This document shows positions 6,439 to 10,456 of a stretch of 10,456 bases of DNA, piece after piece. This DNA comes from Planctomycetota bacterium (GTDB taxonomy: Bacteria > Planctomycetota > Phycisphaerae > WQYP01). Each line of letters starts with the position of its first letter. Position 1 is the stretch's first letter. The notes under the pieces are model-generated. The model was not told the origin of the DNA and searched no databases. It saw nothing but the letters and a program-made list of their open reading frames with translations. Location of the stretch: assembly GCA_021828925.1 (NCBI GenBank), contig JAJZCT010000065.1, positions 1 to 10,456 of the forward strand, given 5' to 3'. The translations under genes and the position numbers were made by a program.

Positions 6439-9400
6439 TCATCCAATGGTGACTGACAATTTCTGACCGGCGGCAAGAGTCTTCTGAATCCGTAGATTGA
6501 TCACCAGCCTCTCACCCAGTGCTTTAACGGTTGCCGGAATTTTCTCGCCAGCCAGAGAAACATGCACAGATGGAGTGGTGGTGATCCCTTGGCACTGCAA
6601 GCACAGCGTCTTAAGCTTTAGCCGGCCCCACCGGAGCACCAAGGACGCGGTGCCGTGCCCATTGATCAACTTCTGGTGATACGTTCCCCAGCCTTCGGCA
6701 ACGGTAAACGCGGCCTGGAAATTTTCCGGTGAGAGCCGCGGGGCCAATGCCAAATAACCGCCCGGCCCGTGGTGTTCATAACCGCATACAGCAGTAAAAA
6801 CACCGTAGCTGGCCATAGCCCGGCCATAATGTCCGCTGCATTCAATTTCGTTATAAGGGTTGCGTTTATCCGCTGAATAGCGATCGTGGATAGCGCGGAT
6901 TATGGCCAGGCCGCGGTCCACAAAGCCATGCCAGATCATTAGAGAAGCCAGCGAGTGTTCAAAGCCGCTCATGCATTCATTGAAGTGAAACGACTGCCAT
7001 CCGACCGTTTTAGTATGACCACGCGGCCACGTACACATTATTGTGCCAGCGTCGTGGCCCGCGGCAAACCAGCGGCCGGCAGGATAGGCTTTGCGATACA
7101 ATCCCACATCGGTAGTGAAGTTATAGCGCCAAAGCGACTCCAACGCAGTCGAAACTTGTCTCACATTTATGATTCCCCCCAACCCGGCCTGAAATGCCAA
7201 ACTCTGTCCCAGAAGCTGATCAATTTCGCAACCTTTATAACTGCCCAAGGCCTTGGGATTGGTTTTACCATGAAGTTGGTAGAAATATTGGCCGTTAAAC
7301 AATTGCTTTTCCGCAAAGGCCCGGCCGCGGTTGGCAATGGCTTGCAGTTCAACCGCCTTGTGATGATCGGCCATATCGTTGGCCATGGCGGCCATCGCCT
7401 GCAGCGCGGCTTGATAATAGATGCTCAGCCAGGCGCAGGAGCCATACCATGGAGCGTCCAAGGTATTGCTTTGCAGACCGGAAAGAATTCCAGTTTTGTT
7501 CGGATCATTGACATGGATGAGATATTCGGTTGCTTTCAGCACGGATGTGTAAACGCGTTTAAGAAAGCGATTATCAGGGCACATCCGATGTGTTCGCAGT
7601 GTACGTAGAATAATCCCGGCTTGGCCATCTACGGCCGGCCAGCGCGCAAATTCACCGCGCATTCCAACGCCGCCATCTTTGTTGAAACCAATCCTGGGAT
7701 TGAAGTCCACCATTTCGCGCAAACGCTTTTCCAGCGTGGGAAAAAGCAAGGCTGGCGCAATGGTGTAACCATATACGTGCGTGCAAGTTCCTACGCAACA
7801 ATAAACGCCTTCCCATGCGTAAAAGCGTCCGTCGGAAAACAGATAGCTGGTGGCTGTGGAAAGCGTGCTGGTGTTGAACATCGTGCGTTCGAGCAGCCAG
7901 TGCGGCAGAGTAGAGTCATACCACGTATCACGCCATAAGCGGGTTTGCGCCGTCAGGCTGCCGGCACGCTCAATCAGGTAACGGATGACCTGCGTGGCGG
8001 AGGAAAATGCTTCCCCATACCAGCGGCCTGACGGTGTTTTCAGTCCCAACGCAATGGGATTTGGAAAATGCCACGCCAGTATGAATGAAATGGTACGGCT
8101 TTTACCCGGCGCGATCTTTACTCGCCGCCCGACGGAGCCAACAATTCCCATTTGCATATCGGCAGTTGCTGACTTGGGCGCGTTGGCAAATGCAGCAGCG
8201 GGCAGGTCGGTAAATTGAATATCACACGAGCCGATAGCCCTCCCCTTCTCGCCAAGCACCGCCAATGCCATCGTTCCGAAATCCACAGCCTTGCGCAGAT
8301 CCTCGAACTTGCCTGCGGGAAATTCACTCAATACAATGCAGTCTACCTCAATGTGAGCCCATTCGCCGGTAGCCCGATCCACGAGTTCAATATGAGCTTG
8401 TTGTCCCACAAGCATCTGGACATCCCACGACTGCCAGGCCAGCGAATCGCTGTTTTCGCCGGTCATGGTTCGCACTACTTTGCCATTCACCACAAGGTTC
8501 ACGCAGGTCTGACCGGGGTGGTTGCCGCCGGCAAGATGAACATTGATAAACGGCCGGGTAATGGTGAATAGCGCACTGATCAGAGATCCCGTTGCGGAAT
8601 CACCGTTGACCGTAACATTCCCACCATTATGGAATGAATCCGCCATGTATTTACCCAACATCGTCTTGGCCAGCACCGGGCGGTCCCACGCTGCACGCGG
8701 ATTCGTATCAATGGTCGAAGGGGCTTTTCCAAAAGCCTTGCCCCGCACCTTCCAATTCTTGTACGTGCCGCCGTTAAAATCCTCAAAGACAATATCCGGA
8801 CGTGTTTGTGCAGTGGTCAGCCTGGCTATGGGAACCGCGGAGCATTCCAAGATGTCCGCGGCCTCAGTTTGATGAATCCTGTTCTTTAAGCCAGCCTGAT
8901 AGTTTGACCGGCTTTTGATACAAACGGCGTTTTCCAGCCAGCCGGCAAGCTCACATTCCAGAGCGGTGTCGCTGGTATTGTGAACGGTGTAATTCAATAT
9001 CACGGCTGGATAGGAAGAATTTTCCAAATCCAACGGAATAAAAGGCGAAAATGCCTCAAGTTCCACTTTGACCGGATCGTCGCTATCCGAGTATGTCACT
9101 TGGGCGATGGGGTACTGCCCTCGGAATAATATATTCTTAAAGCCCTTTTTATCCAGCGTGCGCACCACCTTGGTGCCATCTTTGCGATAGCGGATAGCAA
9201 AGCCTTGGGCCAGTACAAGCTGCCCTTCATCACGCGAATTACTTTCAACCGATGCATCGAGATAATTACCAATGCTTCCACCGCTGGTTTTGGAATTAAA
9301 GATGTCCCACCACCAGAGTTTGCCATCCCCTCCAATGTACAACTGGCCGGCACCAATACCACCCACGGGCATGCCAATGTGGGCGAAATCCTTGCTGTTG

Positions 9401-9714
9401 TCGCGATTGTAAATCGCAGGTTCGCCGCGCGATGCCAGTGACTCCACCCATTCCGTGGTAAACTGCTTTTCCGTGGGGGTTTTACCGCCAGATCCTTCGC
9501 GGAGGCGGGCCAGCGACCCGGATACGCCGTCAGGTGTCAGTGGCGTCTGGTACGGCGTGACGTGCGATGGCGATACACCATCCAAGGCGGTGCCGCCACT
9601 GGTTTCCGCCATATCATCATGTTCGGCCGCCTGCACACGTGTGCTTTTCTTCACACGCGTTGCCGCAACGACTGCAGCGGAAGCAAGTAACCGTCGACGA
9701 GTAATTTCTTTCAC
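6439..9714 (-). CDS. Tat-exported GH116 (DUF608) glycosidase with an inserted jelly-roll-like module
   Basis: This 1091-residue secreted enzyme belongs to glycoside hydrolase family 116, whose members are retaining beta-glucosidases, glucosylceramidases and beta-xylosidases. It starts at a GTG (9714) with GGAG ten bases upstream and an in-frame TAG just before it. Residues 5-19 are a twin-arginine signal (TRRRLL then a hydrophobic Ala/Val stretch). The N-terminal GBA2-like beta domain begins at GMPVGGIGAGQLYIGGDG (114-131). Residues about 305-465 form a separate module (EDFNGGTYKNW, NVHLAGGNHPGQTCVNLVVNG, WQSWDVQMLVG, WAHIEVDCIVLSE). The (alpha/alpha)6 catalytic domain follows, with Glu635 in WEG as likely nucleophile and Asp832 in IDQLLGQ as likely acid/base, by analogy with GBA2. 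The subgroup motif GTCTHVYGY is present. Total length exceeds ordinary GH116 enzymes because of the insert. The sugar specificity is not predictable. It stands alone on its strand, with no sugar transporter alongside. Confidence 0.88.
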   Translation of the reverse strand: MKEITRRRLLASAAVVAATRVKKSTRVQAAEHDDMAETSGGTALDGVSPSHVTPYQTPLTPDGVSGSLARLREGSGGKTPTEKQFTTEWVESLASRGEPAIYNRDNSKDFAHIGMPVGGIGAGQLYIGGDGKLWWWDIFNSKTSGGSIGNYLDASVESNSRDEGQLVLAQGFAIRYRKDGTKVVRTLDKKGFKNILFRGQYPIAQVTYSDSDDPVKVELEAFSPFIPLDLENSSYPAVILNYTVHNTSDTALECELAGWLENAVCIKSRSNYQAGLKNRIHQTEAADILECSAVPIARLTTAQTRPDIVFEDFNGGTYKNWKVRGKAFGKAPSTIDTNPRAAWDRPVLAKTMLGKYMADSFHNGGNVTVNGDSATGSLISALFTITRPFINVHLAGGNHPGQTCVNLVVNGKVVRTMTGENSDSLAWQSWDVQMLVGQQAHIELVDRATGEWAHIEVDCIVLSEFPAGKFEDLRKAVDFGTMALAVLGEKGRAIGSCDIQFTDLPAAAFANAPKSATADMQMGIVGSVGRRVKIAPGKSRTISFILAWHFPNPIALGLKTPSGRWYGEAFSSATQVIRYLIERAGSLTAQTRLWRDTWYDSTLPHWLLERTMFNTSTLSTATSYLFSDGRFYAWEGVYCCVGTCTHVYGYTIAPALLFPTLEKRLREMVDFNPRIGFNKDGGVGMRGEFARWPAVDGQAGIILRTLRTHRMCPDNRFLKRVYTSVLKATEYLIHVNDPNKTGILSGLQSNTLDAPWYGSCAWLSIYYQAALQAMAAMANDMADHHKAVELQAIANRGRAFAEKQLFNGQYFYQLHGKTNPKALGSYKGCEIDQLLGQSLAFQAGLGGIINVRQVSTALESLWRYNFTTDVGLYRKAYPAGRWFAAGHDAGTIMCTWPRGHTKTVGWQSFHFNECMSGFEHSLASLMIWHGFVDRGLAIIRAIHDRYSADKRNPYNEIECSGHYGRAMASYGVFTAVCGYEHHGPGGYLALAPRLSPENFQAAFTVAEGWGTYHQKLINGHGTASLVLRWGRLKLKTLCLQCQGITTTPSVHVSLAGEKIPATVKALGERLVINLRIQKTLAAGQKLSVTIG

Positions 9715-9940
9715 GATTGACTATCTCCAGAGGCATTCGAACTTACATAAAACTTAATACTGAAACAACCATCCATAGGTCGTAATTACGCTTCGATTGA
9801 CTTTGCCATGCGATAACGATCCGAGCAAATGGCACGATTTTCAACATGCCCGCAATGGCCTTCTCCTGTTAAAGATATTCCGTCACATCAGGTCATGCAA
9901 TACCAAAAATGGGCAACTCATTATGAAATTTAATCAATAT

Positions 9941-10008
9941 GGCCGACAAAGGCGGGCGTGCCCCAAAGCTGCGGCTCCGATAGTATCCTATCGCGAATGC
10001 GCCGCAAC
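9941..10008 (+). ncRNA. Possible structured RNA, GEMM (cyclic-di-GMP)-like
   Basis: TGCGGC (9970-9975) pairs with GCCGCA (10001-10006). Inside it CGATAG (9978-9983) pairs with CTATCG (9988-9993) around a TATC loop, leaving a lopsided internal loop of two and seven bases. Just upstream a CAAA (9947-9950), a short GGG/CCC hairpin (9954-9963) and a second CAAAGC (9964-9969) precede the big hairpin. CAAA, helix, CAAAGC, helix is the core order of GEMM class I riboswitches. The first helix is weak and no closing outer stem was found, so the family call is tentative. A ribosome binding site and ATG follow at 10011-10021. Confidence 0.25.
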
Positions 10009-10020
10009 CAAGGGGACGTT

Positions 10021-10083
10021 ATGAGAAGTACTCGCCGCCGCCGCCGCCGGGGCGACTTGCAACTCTCTTCCCTCTGGCCGTAG
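10021..10083 (+). CDS. Possible arginine-rich 20-residue leader peptide
   Basis: The frame has ATG at 10021, AGGGGA at 10011-10016 upstream and TAG at 10081. It encodes MRST, then six consecutive arginines (five CGC and one CGG), then GDLQLSSLWP. The frame can also begin at an ATG at 9997 inside the nested hairpin. It could be a translated leader, the stump of a lost gene, or chance caused by the CGC repeat. It resembles no family I recognise. Confidence 0.2.
   Translation: MRSTRRRRRRGDLQLSSLWP
10033..10050. repeat. CGC trinucleotide repeat
   Basis: Five CGC units followed by CGG occur in tandem in an otherwise non-repetitive intergenic region. Such a run can slip during replication, and it forms the arginine codons of the mini-ORF. 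Confidence 0.8.
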
Positions 10084-10108
10084 TGCAGGTTTAAGGAGGC
10101 GATCCCTT

Positions 10109-10141
10109 ATGCTTGTAGGTGATCAATTAACAGTCAGATAA
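10109..10141 (+). CDS. Possible 10-residue mini-ORF behind a perfect Shine-Dalgarno
   Basis: AAGGAGG at 10093-10099, the full complement of the 16S rRNA tail, lies nine bases before an ATG that opens ten codons (MLVGDQLTVR) and ends with TAA at 10139-10141. It follows the arginine mini-ORF by 25 bases. A site this strong ahead of so short a frame could mark a leader peptide or a truncated gene start. Confidence 0.2.
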   Translation: MLVGDQLTVR

Positions 10142-10200
10142 TGTTGGATATACAATTATTCATGTGTTCGAAACCTATACGTACAACTGGAGTCCAACAT
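10141..10200. repeat. Inverted repeat enclosing 44 bases
   Basis: ATGTTGGA at 10141-10148 is matched in inverted form by TCCAACAT at 10193-10200. The pair could close a structured leader or be a binding site in two halves. It stands directly before the TTGACA at 10207. Confidence 0.45.
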
Positions 10201-10206
10201 GGGGTC

Positions 10207-10236
10207 TTGACAATTGCCGGAAATTTCAATTAACGT
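10207..10236 (+). promoter_or_regulatory. Candidate promoter for the exported protein gene
   Basis: A perfect TTGACA at 10207-10212 is followed 18 bases later by TAACGT at 10231-10236, a poor -10 match. An inverted AATTG/CAATT pair (10212-10216 and 10227-10231) lies within it and could be an operator. The leader to the start codon at 10359 would be about 115 bases. Confidence 0.3.
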
Positions 10237-10358
10237 ATTCATAGTTTTCGGCTCGGCGAATAAAATGCGGGTGCTTTTCCCGACCCAACCGGGATCAGTC
10301 AGCAATAGCCTGTTACAAAGTTCAGTTATGCGGCCACTGTGCGTGAGGAGTTTCTGTC

Positions 10359-10456
10359 ATGCGTTATTCATTACTCAAAAAAACCGGGGTTATGGGCATT
10401 GTGCTGGCAACCTTGTCCATGGTGCTTTTGTGCGGCAAACCTCTTTTTGCCGCCAC
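10359..10456 (+). CDS. Exported protein, N-terminal signal peptide only (3' partial)
   Basis: The gene starts at ATG 10359 with GAGGAG eight bases upstream and runs off the right edge after 32 codons. What is visible is a textbook Sec signal peptide: a basic start (MRYSLLKK), a hydrophobic core (VMGIVLATLSMVLL) and a likely cleavage after PLFA. A Cys at residue 25 lies in VLLC, which is not a good lipobox because Leu precedes the Cys. Function is not visible in this window. Confidence 0.75.
   Translation, partial: MRYSLLKKTGVMGIVLATLSMVLLCGKPLFAA

Larger units (their letters stand above)
9715..10358. other. Long intergenic region with stacked regulatory-like signals
   Basis: This 644-base gap lies between the divergent GH116 gene and the exported protein that starts at 10359. 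No gene longer than about 75 codons is credible. It holds a perfect 10-bp palindrome CGTAATTACG at 9781-9790, 67 bases before the GH116 start, which could be an operator. It also holds the nested hairpin, two mini-ORFs, an inverted repeat and a TTGACA element listed separately. No clear sigma-70 promoter for the GH116 gene was found. Confidence 0.5.

Noticed and set aside
6023..6466. Plus-strand 147-codon frame next to AAGGAG
   Set aside because: The ribosome binding site touches the ATG with no spacer, the product is rich in His, Pro and Arg without any family pattern, and the frame runs into the 3' end of the well-supported GH116 gene.
6955..7608. Long plus-strand frame of 217 codons within the GH116 gene
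   Set aside because: It lies entirely antisense to a gene with clear catalytic motifs on both sides and shows no family pattern of its own.
10160..10185. TTCGAAAC resembling a tRNA T-loop
   Set aside because: The flanking bases do not form a five-base T stem and no acceptor or anticodon stem can be placed around it.
10268..10293. Overlapping CGGG/CCCG/CGGG alternatives as an attenuator
   Set aside because: Each stem has only four base pairs and no T run follows, so it is not distinguishable from chance.

Overview
The window looks like a chromosomal stretch of a Gram-negative bacterium, most plausibly a planctomycete of the Phycisphaerae type. That placement is an inference from the gene set: a Tat-exported GH116-type glycosidase carrying an inserted jelly-roll-like module, a LolA-like exported protein, a cellulose-synthase-like glycosyltransferase, moderate GC, and long intergenic gaps. 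No rRNA, tRNA, CRISPR array, transposase or phage gene was seen.

Layout. (1) 1-1990, plus strand: the 3' part of a membrane GT2 polysaccharide synthase, cut by the left edge, then a membrane-anchored or exported cupredoxin. (2) A perfect 14-bp hairpin at 2025-2058 ends this unit and the convergent one. (3) 3538-2070, minus strand: a two-gene unit, a HAD phosphatase followed by a LolA-like exported protein. (4) 3638-5561, plus strand: a compact operon of ArsR-type repressor, SRPBCC/AHSA1 protein, DinB-family protein and SnoaL/NTF2-like protein. It has a strong promoter with a palindromic operator inside it and ends in a hairpin. The promoter lies so close to the arsR ATG that the message may be leaderless. 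(5) 5562-6438: a gene-poor stretch with only short open stretches. (6) 9714-6439, minus strand: a 1091-residue GH116 (DUF608) glycosidase with a Tat signal and an inserted accessory module. (7) 9715-10358: a long intergenic region with a nested hairpin that resembles part of a GEMM (cyclic-di-GMP) riboswitch, two mini-ORFs with good ribosome binding sites (one with six consecutive arginine codons), a long-range inverted repeat and a TTGACA element. (8) 10359 onward: the start of an exported protein cut by the right edge.

How the parts work together. The ArsR cassette is the only clear functional unit. A non-metal ArsR repressor probably controls itself and three small soluble proteins of ligand-binding or detoxification-type folds. 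The GT2, cupredoxin, LolA-like protein and GH116 enzyme all point to envelope or polysaccharide work, but nothing here links them into one pathway. The least explained DNA is 9940-10240, where several RNA- or leader-like signals are stacked between two exported-protein genes.
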